Assembly: GCA_031385325.1 (NCBI GenBank)
Contig: JANNBJ010000170.1
Location: 1 to 64,000 of the forward strand
Direction of reading: 5' to 3'
DNA: 64,000 nt
Source of the DNA: SYFY01 sp031385325
Lineage (GTDB): Bacteria; Pseudomonadota; Gammaproteobacteria; Pseudomonadales; Azotimanducaceae
The translations under genes and the position numbers were made by a program. Below, piece after piece: positions 34,203 through 42,753 of the stretch. The notes under the pieces were generated by a model. That model ran no database searches. It was not told the DNA's origin and was given only the letters and a program-made list of their open reading frames with translations. Position 1 is the first letter of the stretch. The number at the start of each line of letters is the position of its first letter.

Positions 34203-35036
34203 ATGGCCATCGTTGTAAAACCCTCCGGCCGCGCCTGTGGCGCAATCGTCAATGGTGTTGATCTGCGAATGATCAACGCCGATCTTGCCGAAGAATTGCG
34301 CGCGATCTGGCTGCAGCATCGGGTTATCGCGTTTCCGGACCAGCAACTTGATCTCGAGGCTTACGAACGAGTCGCCGAACACTTCGGTCCGTATGGCGTC
34401 GACCCCTACTTCAAGTCACTGCCTGGTCATCCGCATGTGGCCGAGATCAAGCGTGAAGCTGATGAGAAGACGCCGTTGTTCGCTGAAGGCTGGCACTCCG
34501 ACTGGAGCTTTCTGTCGTCACCACCCGCGTTGACCATGCTCTACGGTCGGGAAATTCCGCCGATCGGTGGTGACACCTTGTACGCCGACCAACATGCCGC
34601 CTATGACGCACTGAGCGATGACATGAAACAGCGCCTCGAGGGGCTGATGGGCATCCATTCTGCCCGGCGTGCATATTCCAAAGCCGGACAGTATGGAGAT
34701 CGAGACATTGGGCGCTCCATGGCGATCGTCGCCGACGACAGCGCCATGGCGACGCAGCTGCACCCGATCGTTCGCACCCATGCCGAAACCGGTCTGCCAG
34801 GCCTGTTCATGAGCCCTGGCTACACCATCGGTATCGACGGCTTGCCGGATGATGAAGCACAGGCACTACTCCTGGAACTCTACGCGCACCAGATTGCCGA
34901 GCCGTTCATCTATCGGCACACATGGTCCGCCGGCATGGTCACGTTCTGGGACAATCGCGCCGTGAATCATGCCGCTACCGGTGGCTACGAAGGTTATCGT
35001 CGACTGCTGCACCGCATCACGATCTCGGAGCGTTGA
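34203..35036 (+). CDS. TauD/TfdA-family 2-oxoglutarate dioxygenase
   Basis: A 277-residue Fe(II)/2-oxoglutarate dioxygenase. The iron triad is His 98 and Asp 100 (GWHSDWSF) and His 256 (NRAVNHAATGGY), and Arg 266/267 is the 2-oxoglutarate-binding position. GGDTLYADQHAAYDALS and MSPGYT are further family segments. GAGGTAAT lies upstream of the ATG at 34203. Members include taurine and 2,4-D dioxygenases and many of unknown substrate; there is no sulfur-uptake gene near it, so taurine should not be assumed. It stands alone downstream of btuB. Confidence 0.9.
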   Translation: MAIVVKPSGRACGAIVNGVDLRMINADLAEELRAIWLQHRVIAFPDQQLDLEAYERVAEHFGPYGVDPYFKSLPGHPHVAEIKREADEKTPLFAEGWHSDWSFLSSPPALTMLYGREIPPIGGDTLYADQHAAYDALSDDMKQRLEGLMGIHSARRAYSKAGQYGDRDIGRSMAIVADDSAMATQLHPIVRTHAETGLPGLFMSPGYTIGIDGLPDDEAQALLLELYAHQIAEPFIYRHTWSAGMVTFWDNRAVNHAATGGYEGYRRLLHRITISER

Positions 35037-35080
35037 TGAAAGAGCGTCGATAACGCAGTGACGCCCCGACGCTGAGTCAC

Positions 35081-35419
35081 TCAGATGAGCGCCTCAGTGA
35101 ACTTGGCTTCCATCCGCAGATAACTTTTCACGCCGCCAGGCACATCCTTGAAGATGTCTGCCCATGCCTCACCAGCAAAAACACGGCCAAACGTGGCATC
35201 ACGTGTGGCCATATCCGGCCAGCGAATGATCCAGGTGATATTGGCTGGGCCGAGTTTGTCCATGGCAACACCAGTGATCTGCGCGGGCTCGGGCAAGCTG
35301 GTCCAGAAGCCGACGAGATCAAGCTCCTTGGCAAGAAAGGGTAGCGCACGGGCTTTCGCCCAGGCTTTGTAGTCTTCAAACAGCGTGGGCTCAAAGTAGT
35401 AGTTTCGAATTTCGAACAT
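35081..35419 (-). CDS. NIPSNAP-family protein
   Basis: A 112-residue ferredoxin-like alpha/beta barrel protein of the NIPSNAP family. It begins MFEIRNYYFEPTLFEDYKAW, a typical opening, and has ITWIIRWPDMATRDATFGRVFAGEAW, the usual second-half strand and helix. Such proteins often accompany degradative oxygenases and dehydrogenases, and here the next gene on the strand is an SDR. The ATG at 35419 has AGGAGAAAACC upstream. Function of the family is poorly known. Confidence 0.88.
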   Translation of the reverse strand: MFEIRNYYFEPTLFEDYKAWAKARALPFLAKELDLVGFWTSLPEPAQITGVAMDKLGPANITWIIRWPDMATRDATFGRVFAGEAWADIFKDVPGGVKSYLRMEAKFTEALI

Positions 35420-35535
35420 GGTTTTCTCCTGAGTCTGGTTTCAGATCGGTGTGTTCTGGTAAAGCCCGGATTTATCACGGCCAACCGCACGGCACAAGGA
35501 TGTGTCGCAGTTTGCCAAGCGTGAAAGGCCATGGA

Positions 35536-36408
35536 TTACCAACGGCGTAACTCCGGCGCGGCACCGGTGCTGCCCTTGGTGACACCGCTGACGCGTGAAT
35601 TGCGCGCAGATGTCTTGGGAAATCGCTTCGAGAGTTCCGGCCCGGCCGCAGTGAGCCCGCCATCAACAACGATATGTTCGCCGGTCACGAACATGGAATC
35701 ATCACAGGCCAGAAACAGCGCAGTCCCGGCGATGTACTCACCTCGTCCATAGTCAGGCCACGGCTGGGCATTCGTGAATCGCTCGCGCGTCTGCTCCGGG
35801 CGGCCACCATCAGCAAGGGGTGTCGCGATGAATCCGGGACAGATGGCATTGACACGAATGCGATCCGATGCCAGCTCAACGGCTGCCGATTTTGTCAGGC
35901 TGATGACCGCAGCCTTGGCGGCCGAGTAGATCATCGGTCCGGCATCACCCGACAGACCGGCGATGGATGCGGTATTGATGATGGCGCCACCCGTGCCCTG
36001 CACGCGCATGCGTTTGGCCGCATGTTTGATGCCAAGGAAAACCCCCTTGGCGAGGACGTCCATCGTGTAGTCCCAGGATTCGACGGTGGTTTCCGTAATC
36101 GGACCAATCGCCCCGCCAACGCCTGCATTGTTGAAGACAATGTCGAGCTGCCCGAATGTGGAGATTGCAGCGTCGAGCATGGCTTCAACATCGCTTTCTT
36201 GCGCGACATCAACACGGACAAACCGGATACGATCCGCAAATCCCGCAGCGGAGGCCTCAAGAACCGTTTCTGCACCGGTTTGAGCATTGAAATCGGCAAC
36301 AACGACGCTTGCGCCCTCTTCAAGAAACCGCATGACGGTGGCCTTTCCCATACCACTGGCGCCGCCAGTAATCACCGCAACCTTTCCTTCCAGCCTCGAA
36401 GATCTCAT
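35536..36408 (-). CDS. SDR-family oxidoreductase
   Basis: A 290-residue classical short-chain dehydrogenase: TGGASGMG at residues 14-21, VVVADFN (Asp suggesting NAD preference), NNAGVG at 93-98, catalytic Ser 148, Tyr 161 and Lys 165, and HIVVDGG near residue 255. The C-terminal 35 residues after GGLTAAGPELSKRF are longer than in most SDRs and basic. The start is ATG 36408 with AGGAG upstream; longer readings enter the neighbouring START-domain gene region. Substrate unknown. Confidence 0.88.
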   Translation of the reverse strand: MRSSRLEGKVAVITGGASGMGKATVMRFLEEGASVVVADFNAQTGAETVLEASAAGFADRIRFVRVDVAQESDVEAMLDAAISTFGQLDIVFNNAGVGGAIGPITETTVESWDYTMDVLAKGVFLGIKHAAKRMRVQGTGGAIINTASIAGLSGDAGPMIYSAAKAAVISLTKSAAVELASDRIRVNAICPGFIATPLADGGRPEQTRERFTNAQPWPDYGRGEYIAGTALFLACDDSMFVTGEHIVVDGGLTAAGPELSKRFPKTSARNSRVSGVTKGSTGAAPELRRW

Positions 36409-36457
36409 TCCGCAACTTCTCCTGTTTCCAACGAAATTGAACCATCCGTAGCAACGC

Positions 36458-37111
36458 TCATGCTGGCTTGACACCCGTGCCTGTTGTTTTGCACGCATAT
36501 CGATCGCGCAGATTGGCCAGCATTCGTCCGACCGTGTTTGCAGCGCGTCGATTGACCAGTAGCGCAGGGCCACTGCCCGGATCTACCCACATCTGCAAAC
36601 TCACCGCGATCTTCTTGTCATGACCGACAAACGTCCACACACCATCGGCCGCCTGCATTCGCACCAAACCGTCCCGCGGCGGAATGTAACGAGGTAATCC
36701 ATTCATGTGCACGGACGCATGATCACCACTGAAATCCACGTCGAGGGCGTACACCATGTCCCTGGGTTTGTACGGCCAGGGGGCTCGTGTCACAACGTGA
36801 TACACAACCCTGCCATCTGTTTGCGGCAGACGTTCAGCTGCCGCGGTATAGGGTACCCAGTTGACCAGCTCCCGGGGTTCGGAAATAAACTCCAGAACGA
36901 TCAACAGATCACCGCACAGCGTGACCGCACCACGGTGCTCAAGAAACCTGGAATCACGATTCCGTGATTCCAGAGCGACGCCTTCAACGGTTCGACCTGC
37001 ACGCCATTCCGAAGGTTGCACGTGCGGTGCGATAGCCAGAAATATCAGAACTACACAAAGGGAGCCGCCAAAGCTCTGCCTGCCCGAACCTTCCCTAATC
37101 GAATGCTTCAA
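36458..37111 (-). CDS. Exported START-domain protein
   Basis: A protein of about 217 residues with an N-terminal signal peptide (GSLCVVLIFLAIAPHVQPS) and a START-like lipid-binding domain: VNWVPYTAAAERLPQ, VVYHVVTRAPWPYKPRDMVYALDVDF, HMNGLPRYIPPRDGLVRM and VWTFVGHDKKIAVSLQMWVDPGSG. START proteins bind lipids such as sterols or phospholipids; an exported one could act in the periplasm. The start is uncertain: TTG 37111 with AGGAAG upstream overlaps the end of the Yip1 gene by 17 bases. A 26-base inverted repeat lies within the gene at 36948-36973. Confidence 0.75.
   Translation of the reverse strand: MKHSIREGSGRQSFGGSLCVVLIFLAIAPHVQPSEWRAGRTVEGVALESRNRDSRFLEHRGAVTLCGDLLIVLEFISEPRELVNWVPYTAAAERLPQTDGRVVYHVVTRAPWPYKPRDMVYALDVDFSGDHASVHMNGLPRYIPPRDGLVRMQAADGVWTFVGHDKKIAVSLQMWVDPGSGPALLVNRRAANTVGRMLANLRDRYACKTTGTGVKPA
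36948..36973. repeat. 26-bp inverted repeat inside the START-domain gene
   Basis: CTGGAATCACG and CGTGATTCCAG are perfect 11-base arms around a 4-base loop, ATTC. It lies within the coding sequence and would form a stable hairpin in the mRNA. It could be chance, a regulatory hairpin or an attenuating structure; there is no T-run after it. Confidence 0.5.
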
Positions 37112-38162
37112 TTTCTTCCTGGTATTCCTGGAACAAGGCGTAGTTGTGGGCAACCGCGTCGTTGATATCCTGCTGAACCCGCGCAGTCTCGATCGCGTTT
37201 TTCACCCACACGTGCTCTTTCCAGTTTCCACCGGCAGTCTTCACGACTTCCATTTCTGCGGAAGTGGCTCGGGTCAGGTCACCGAGACCACCGAAGATAT
37301 CTGTCAGGGATGGCTCTTTGCCCTTCTCCTCTTCGAACTCCTCATACTTCTTGGCAATCCGCTCCCGCAATGCCTTGGTCTTTGTCAACGTGCTGACGTA
37401 GGCCTCAACCTGAGCCTCCGTCAACTCGCCATCACCCGGTGGCTCGTAGACATCCTGCTCAGCCTGCTCCATCAACTGTCCACTGCGCTCCACGCCGCCC
37501 AGCACACCAGTGCTCTGGCCGCTTTCAAAGATGTTCTCAACTGCCGCCGCTGAATCTTCGGTGTCGTCGCCGGAGAGCACCGCAGAGGTCATCGCCGCCG
37601 TCGCAAATACCACTCCCCAGGTGATCATGACGATCAAGCCAGCAACAAACAGCGTACCGATAGAAGCTGCGAAGTGCTTGACCCGACTGTCTTCAGGAAC
37701 CGCAAGAAACTCCGGAATGAAACGCCAGGCGAGGACCAGGCTGTAAATGGCTGCAACAAGGCTGAGCAACCCGCCGATCCACGGTAGAGGGCTGAGAATC
37801 GTACCTGCGCAGGCCGGCACAATCGCCAGCCCCACGGTTGCATACGCCTGGTCATAGTTCTTGACGCCACCAAAGGTGCCGGCAAAGAAGTCGAAGACAA
37901 AGGCAACCACAAAGGTCCAGCCGAGGCCAAACACCAACCCCATCACAAAACCAATGAAACCGGCCCCGCCGGGACCTGAACTTCCTCCAAACAACCAGCC
38001 GAGGATTCCACCGATGAGATAACTGCCAACAAACGCTGGCAGCACGATCTGCAGAAACGTCTGGAGGAACGGCGCTGAAGTGGCCTTGTATTGGGGGGCA
38101 ACCTCGGCCGGTGTCATGAGTACAGCCGAGACCCACTTTATGGTGGCGTTGATATCGAACAT
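37095..38162 (-). CDS. Yip1-domain membrane protein with soluble C-terminal region
   Basis: A 355-residue protein. Residues 1-200 hold about five hydrophobic helices in the Yip1 pattern (MTPAEVAPQYKATSAPFLQTFLQIVLPAFVGSYLIG is split over the first helix; GGVKNYDQAYATVGLAIVPA; PLPWIGGLLSLVAAIYSLVLAWR). Residues 205-355 are soluble, acidic and helix-rich, with KTKALRERIAKKYEEFEEEKG and QQDINDAVAHNYALFQEYQEE, possibly coiled coil. The ATG at 38162 has AGGAGGACTTCC upstream. The role is unknown; the START-domain gene follows with a small overlap. Confidence 0.82.
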   Translation of the reverse strand: MFDINATIKWVSAVLMTPAEVAPQYKATSAPFLQTFLQIVLPAFVGSYLIGGILGWLFGGSSGPGGAGFIGFVMGLVFGLGWTFVVAFVFDFFAGTFGGVKNYDQAYATVGLAIVPACAGTILSPLPWIGGLLSLVAAIYSLVLAWRFIPEFLAVPEDSRVKHFAASIGTLFVAGLIVMITWGVVFATAAMTSAVLSGDDTEDSAAAVENIFESGQSTGVLGGVERSGQLMEQAEQDVYEPPGDGELTEAQVEAYVSTLTKTKALRERIAKKYEEFEEEKGKEPSLTDIFGGLGDLTRATSAEMEVVKTAGGNWKEHVWVKNAIETARVQQDINDAVAHNYALFQEYQEEIEAFD

Positions 38163-38254
38163 GGAAGTCCTCCTTGATCACAACGATTCTGGAGTATGGG
38201 TTTGACGGTGATGCCAGCACCCGGGATGAACGAGAGCAACAATAGCGACTTTCA

Positions 38255-38278
38255 CAGCGATCGGCGAGGTGATCGCTG
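38255..38278 (-). terminator. Hairpin downstream of the CBM9/DUF5916 gene
   Basis: CAGCGATC and GATCGCTG form 8-base arms around an 8-base loop, about 20 bases beyond the stop codon of the minus-strand gene ending at 38298. There is no clear run of T after it, so it is a weak candidate for an intrinsic terminator and could be a simple hairpin. Confidence 0.25.
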
Positions 38279-38297
38279 AACTCTCAGACGGGAACGA

Positions 38298-40727
38298 TCA
38301 ACTGCCGAGGCGATACCGCACTTTCAGGACCAGAACATTGGCAAGTGGTGCATCCCAGGCATCCTGAAAAATCTCCGGAAACCCTTCATCCGACAGCAGT
38401 GCACCACGATCCGCCTGTCGGGTGTAAACGAGAAACAGGTCCGACAGCGGCGCGAGTTCCCAACGGTATCGCAGTTGAAAACTGTACTGAGCCTTCGAGA
38501 AATCGTAGCTCGGGCGGAAGCCGACACCAGCCGGCTTGTTGATGGCATCCAGATTGCCCGGCTTGCCCGGGATCAGGAAAAAGCCCTGTTCCCTGGCCTT
38601 GATCCCCACAAACTGCAGGGACAGTCGCAGTTGCTGGCGTGCACTGATGAAGTAGTCGACTGCAAGGTTTGGTGTCCACTGTTCTGCGGCAAAAGTCGCC
38701 ATCAGATTGTTCTGTTGATGGAGCAGCCAGCCATCCCGATCTTCATAATGAACGAAGAGGCTCACCCCAAAACGGTCACTCGGTCGCCAGCCGATGGAGG
38801 CATCGGCTACCCACGAATCGCCGCCGAGATTTTCGCCCTTGTACCCGGCGCCCAGCGTATAGAACCACTGTCTGGTTGTATCGGACTCCCACAACATCAG
38901 GGCTTCAGCGCGCGACTCGATACGGAAGGTGCCGTTGCCAAAGCTGTTGAGGTCATCGTATATCCCTGGGACATAAGCCAATCGAAAGGTCACCGCTGAC
39001 AAGTCATTCAACGCCAGCCGATCGGAGAGGAATATTCCCGCACCGGTCAGCAGCGATTCCGAGATGTTCTTCTGCAGGAACCCACGCAGATCAAACTGAT
39101 TTTCCCGCGCATAACCCAGGTTGGCCGTGGTCCGCGTGAATGAATTGCGAAAGCGGTACATGTCGACTCGTTGCAGAAAGCCAAGGTCATTCACTTCCAG
39201 ACTCTTGCTGAATCCCTCCAGCCCAAATCGGTAGAACATGCCTTGTTTGAGTAGAATTTCAGTGTCAATGAATCCACCGTGACCACGCTGCAGGCCCTCG
39301 ACGTCAGACCCCATGTACTGCGCATCGATCTTGTACTTGCCGCTGGGTGCCAGGTAGTGGCCATCAACACCATAGGTCTTGGCATCACGCACATCATTGA
39401 GCACTGCTGTCGACATCACGCCTATTGCCCGATAGGCGCCACTCTGCGCATCTTCGTACAGCAGGCGAGCCACGCCATAGTCATTTCCATCCTGCTTGAG
39501 ATTGCGCGGTGTTCCGTTGTCCTGCAGATGAAATTTCACATCGTCTTCGAACGCCGCGAGAAAACCGTAGCGCAGTCGGCCAATCTGTCCCGTCGTATTC
39601 ACCGCGCCCAGCAATTCCGTGGGCTCGACCAGTTCGCGCTGTGGGATCGTCACACCACGGCCAACGTCGGGACGACGCGGACTGCCGCCGATTCGCCGTG
39701 TATTGAGCAGTGTGTACGGCACCCCTTGATTCCCCACCCCTCGGCCACGCGTATCACCACGCGGCGAAGTGACGTATACCTCCTGGCCTTCAAGAAAGAA
39801 CAGGCGTTTTTCAGGAAAAAATACTTCCAGCGCTGTCAGGTTGATCACTACCTCGTCGGACTCGACATTGCCGAAATCAGGATTCACCGTGGCGTTCATC
39901 TGGAAATTGGTTGACGGACGCCAGAACACATCGAGACCGGCCCGGTAACGTTGTTCCTTCTCGATACCATCATGCGATGCCGCAACAAACGGATACACGT
40001 TGTACTGCTGCTTGGGAGCAACGCCTCGCATTTCAACTTGCTGCAACGAAGACATGAACTTCTGTGTGGTTGGCGGCAGACTCGGCCAGCCCCATCGTTC
40101 ATCAAGGTAAGCCACTTTACGTGACGCGTAGATTCCCATCTTGCGAACATCGCCTGCGTGCGGCATGGAGACCACGCTCCACGGGATGTAGAACTCGGCA
40201 GACCAGCCATAGTCCGTAACCTGACTGCGGCCTCGCCATGGGCCATCCCAGTCGTTGGAGTACTTGCGCTCCGGCAATACCGTGCCATCCATCAGTGAAT
40301 CACCGAGGCTTACACCGAACCAGTAGCCGTAACGACCTTCGCCTGAAGTGTCGAGGGTGATACTGAGGTGATCACGATTCACGGTGAAGCCGTCGCGTCC
40401 GGTCAATCGACCGACCAGCGTATCCTTCGGCTGTTCCATTTCGGCGCCGAAATAGATTCCGCCATCGTCATAAGCGATATAGAACCGCGTCGGATGTTTG
40501 CCAGGCTGCAGGGTATCGGGTTCGAGAACGAGGAAGTCTTCCACCGGCTGCAGCGTATGCCAGAACGCCTCGTCCAGATGGCCATCGACAACAACCGGCG
40601 TCGCCTTCGTGTCGATTCGCTGCAGTGGCAGGGCAGGTGCATCGCCGGCGGCCCAAAGGACGGACGACCAGGTCAGCATGCCAATGACTAACAGAATGAC
40701 GGGAGGTAACACGGCGTGCCCGCTCAA
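38298..40727 (-). CDS. DUF5916 / carbohydrate-binding family 9-like outer-membrane protein
   Basis: An 809-residue exported protein. A signal peptide precedes AAGDAPAL (about residue 27). Residues 40-200 are a CBM9-like domain (VVVDGHLDEAFWHTL, YIAYDDGGIYFGAEM, WSAEFYIPWSVV). The rest matches DUF5916: NPDFGNVESDEVVINLTALEVFFPEKRLFFLEG near 290, then many alternating beta strands likely forming a beta barrel, ending VLKVRYRLGS. The family is common near TonB receptors but has no firm function. The start is uncertain between TTG 40727 and GTG 40712; both keep the signal peptide. Confidence 0.85.
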   Translation of the reverse strand: MSGHAVLPPVILLVIGMLTWSSVLWAAGDAPALPLQRIDTKATPVVVDGHLDEAFWHTLQPVEDFLVLEPDTLQPGKHPTRFYIAYDDGGIYFGAEMEQPKDTLVGRLTGRDGFTVNRDHLSITLDTSGEGRYGYWFGVSLGDSLMDGTVLPERKYSNDWDGPWRGRSQVTDYGWSAEFYIPWSVVSMPHAGDVRKMGIYASRKVAYLDERWGWPSLPPTTQKFMSSLQQVEMRGVAPKQQYNVYPFVAASHDGIEKEQRYRAGLDVFWRPSTNFQMNATVNPDFGNVESDEVVINLTALEVFFPEKRLFFLEGQEVYVTSPRGDTRGRGVGNQGVPYTLLNTRRIGGSPRRPDVGRGVTIPQRELVEPTELLGAVNTTGQIGRLRYGFLAAFEDDVKFHLQDNGTPRNLKQDGNDYGVARLLYEDAQSGAYRAIGVMSTAVLNDVRDAKTYGVDGHYLAPSGKYKIDAQYMGSDVEGLQRGHGGFIDTEILLKQGMFYRFGLEGFSKSLEVNDLGFLQRVDMYRFRNSFTRTTANLGYARENQFDLRGFLQKNISESLLTGAGIFLSDRLALNDLSAVTFRLAYVPGIYDDLNSFGNGTFRIESRAEALMLWESDTTRQWFYTLGAGYKGENLGGDSWVADASIGWRPSDRFGVSLFVHYEDRDGWLLHQQNNLMATFAAEQWTPNLAVDYFISARQQLRLSLQFVGIKAREQGFFLIPGKPGNLDAINKPAGVGFRPSYDFSKAQYSFQLRYRWELAPLSDLFLVYTRQADRGALLSDEGFPEIFQDAWDAPLANVLVLKVRYRLGS

Positions 40728-40877
40728 GGATGATGCATGCTAACACAGCGCATTTGCTTTGCTTTCCAAAAAAGTCAGGTGCCATCAGACGATCAGCTCG
40801 CGTGTGTCGGCTATGCGATGGTGGCGAATAAAAGGCTGGGGCGTATGATCAAGTTGTTGCAACAAAGGAGATCAACC

Positions 40878-41219
40878 GTGCCTAAAACCGTCGACTGGTA
40901 TTACCACCGCAACGGCTGAACCGGCTGTGGCAAGTCCTCCAGCTTTCTGGAGCGCAGCCAGCTCACCGTGAGTGAGACCGTTTCCGCCAGCAAAAAACTA
41001 TCCGCCGCAGACGCTCGCAAACTGCTCGCTTCCGTCACCCGTCTGGTGGTTGCCAAAGGGAAAAAGACAGAGGAATTCGACCTCAAGACCGGTATCACTG
41101 AAGCAGCCGTCGCCGCGATGCTTGGTCCTACCGGAAACCTGCGCGCGCCAACTCTGCGCGCTGGCAAGACTTTGCTGGTCGGGTTCAGTGACGAGGCGTA
41201 CACCAAGCTGCTCGGCTGA
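40878..41219 (+). CDS. ArsC-family selenoprotein (TGA codon 14 read as selenocysteine)
   Basis: GTG 40878 follows a strong AAAGGAGAT site (40864-40872). The frame reads MPKTVDWYYHRNG, then TGA at 40917-40919, then TGCGKSSSFLERSQL and on to a stop at 41217. The protein would be 113 residues with a Sec-x-x-Cys motif (U-T-G-C, residues 14-17). The WYYHRNG opening and the NLRAPTLRAGKTLLVGFSDEAY ending match the ArsC-like thiol family whose members carry Cys or Sec at this place. A bacterial SECIS hairpin follows the TGA. Taken as a stop, the TGA would leave a 13-residue peptide and an orphan downstream frame (40968-41219). A redox role is likely; the substrate is unknown. Confidence 0.85.
40923..40959 (+). 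promoter_or_regulatory. Bacterial SECIS element
   Basis: Just after the TGA at 40917-40919, GGCTGTG (40923-40929) pairs with CGCAGCC (40953-40959) over seven bases including one G-U pair. A seven-base 5' bulge (40930-40936) is followed by a six-base inner stem, CTCCAG (40937-40942) with CTGGAG (40947-40952), capped by the loop CTTT. The apical loop is 24 bases from the TGA, inside the 16-37 range usual for bacterial SECIS. It lies within the coding sequence, as bacterial elements do. Confidence 0.8.
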
Positions 41220-41230
41220 GCGCTTGGTCT

Positions 41231-42715
41231 TCACAGCGTGCTCGGGAGTCCGTGCGTGACAACTCCCGAGTGCTCAAGTGGTCTGCGGTCGAGCAAGCGT
41301 ACCACCGTTATCATTACCAACCCGGATGCCGGGCACCAATAGAAAAACGCGACGCCACTGTTTGACAGCCACGCAGTCACTGCACACGACACCAGAAAGC
41401 CTGCAATAAAGCTGGGGAAACGACCGACCCCATATCTGGCCAGCACGGCGGTCGCGAATATCGGGCCGTAGACATAATTCGGCAGCATGAAGGTCAGGTC
41501 CAGGAGTCCATCTGCCGTGAACCGGCTGAAGTAGATCGCCATCAACAGGAACACGCCACTCCAGACAATCAGGGACAGGCGCGCCACCAGCAGGTAGTGC
41601 GCTTCCGACGCACCCTTGCGGACATACCGCTCATACAGATGATGCACGGTGACATCGGAAGCTTCTGCAAGCGCCGAATCCTGCGTGGAGATCGCTGCCG
41701 CAAAGATGGATGCGATCAATAACCCGGACAGACCAGCCGGCATTTCCGAGACGATGAAATGTGGAAAGATCCGGTCCGGCTCGGTCGCCAGCTGCGCCAG
41801 GACATCCGCTGACAATGGATGCTCCGAGTAGAACACGGCGAGACCGAGCCCGACCGCAAGAATGAACAGATGCATGACGTAGAAGAGCGCTGAGTAGCCA
41901 TACGCCTTGCGCGCATCGCCAACACTGCGACAAGCGCGTACACGCTGCCACGTCCCCTGGGTTGCACCGAGGGCGATGGAGAGACCGATCGAGCCGACGA
42001 TGCCGGCCCAGATCGTGTAGCGTTTGGCTGGATCCGTCGAAAAATCAAACAGGACCAGCTTGCCCTGTGCATCGAGCCAGGCAAAGGCTTCCGCCAGCGA
42101 CATGTCCAACCGCATCGATATGAAGACCATGGCCACCACTGCGCCGCAGGCAAAAATCAGGAACAGGATGAAGTCCGTCCAGATTACGGTCTTGATCCCC
42201 GACAGAATGCTCCACAGCAAGCTGAACACGATGATGAAGAGACCACAGGCGGGAATTCCCCAGCCGGTGATTACGTCGAGTACCAGCGCCGCAGTGAGCA
42301 GCTTGATGCCGGAGTTGATGACATTGAGGATCAGTCCGAGGGTCATCGAAAATTCGCCGGTTGCAGTGTCCATACGCGCACCGATGTACTCGTAGACCGT
42401 GCGGGGACCGACACTTTCGTAGAACGGCCTGGCCATCAACCAGGCAATAAACAGCTTGCCCAGGGCAAGCCCGAGAATGACCTGGAAGTACGTCAGATTG
42501 CCATGCTCACGGAACACCGCAGCCGGCACCGAGACAAACGTTACCGAGCTGACCAGTGTTGCAATGATACTGGCTGACACCGCCCACCAGGGCAGCGTCC
42601 CGCTGGCTTCAAAAAAACCCCGCCGATCCTGTATCGCACCGCCGAGACGATGGCCAGCCCAGGTGGTACCAACCATCATCGCGACGATGATCGCCAGATC
42701 GAGAAAACTGCTCAA
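41231..42715 (-). CDS. Sodium:solute symporter (SSS family)
   Basis: A 494-residue membrane protein with about thirteen helices. Family motifs: GTLPWWAVSASIIATLVSSVTFVSVPAAVFREHGNLTYFQV (helices 2-3, quoted in parts: LPWWAVSASI, VTFVSVPA), SLLWSILSGIKTVIWTDFILF, LGATQGTWQRVRACRSVGDARKAYG and AAISTQDSALAEASDVTVHHLYERYV, the last two being strong SSS signatures. The start is TTG 42715, with weak ribosome binding. It is the last gene of the minus-strand catabolic set and may import its substrate with sodium. Confidence 0.88.
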   Translation of the reverse strand: MSSFLDLAIIVAMMVGTTWAGHRLGGAIQDRRGFFEASGTLPWWAVSASIIATLVSSVTFVSVPAAVFREHGNLTYFQVILGLALGKLFIAWLMARPFYESVGPRTVYEYIGARMDTATGEFSMTLGLILNVINSGIKLLTAALVLDVITGWGIPACGLFIIVFSLLWSILSGIKTVIWTDFILFLIFACGAVVAMVFISMRLDMSLAEAFAWLDAQGKLVLFDFSTDPAKRYTIWAGIVGSIGLSIALGATQGTWQRVRACRSVGDARKAYGYSALFYVMHLFILAVGLGLAVFYSEHPLSADVLAQLATEPDRIFPHFIVSEMPAGLSGLLIASIFAAAISTQDSALAEASDVTVHHLYERYVRKGASEAHYLLVARLSLIVWSGVFLLMAIYFSRFTADGLLDLTFMLPNYVYGPIFATAVLARYGVGRFPSFIAGFLVSCAVTAWLSNSGVAFFYWCPASGLVMITVVRLLDRRPLEHSGVVTHGLPSTL

Positions 42716-42753
42716 TGGTTAGCCCGCATTCATCTGACGCGTGAGATCACTTG

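Noticed and set aside
34203..35036. Taurine dioxygenase (tauD)
   Set aside because: Only the general TauD/TfdA fold and iron ligands can be seen; no taurine transport or sulfur genes are adjacent, so the symbol is not given.
40968..41219. Separate 83-residue protein starting at GTG 40968
   Set aside because: It is the C-terminal part of the selenoprotein; the true frame begins at GTG 40878 with a strong ribosome site and reads through TGA.
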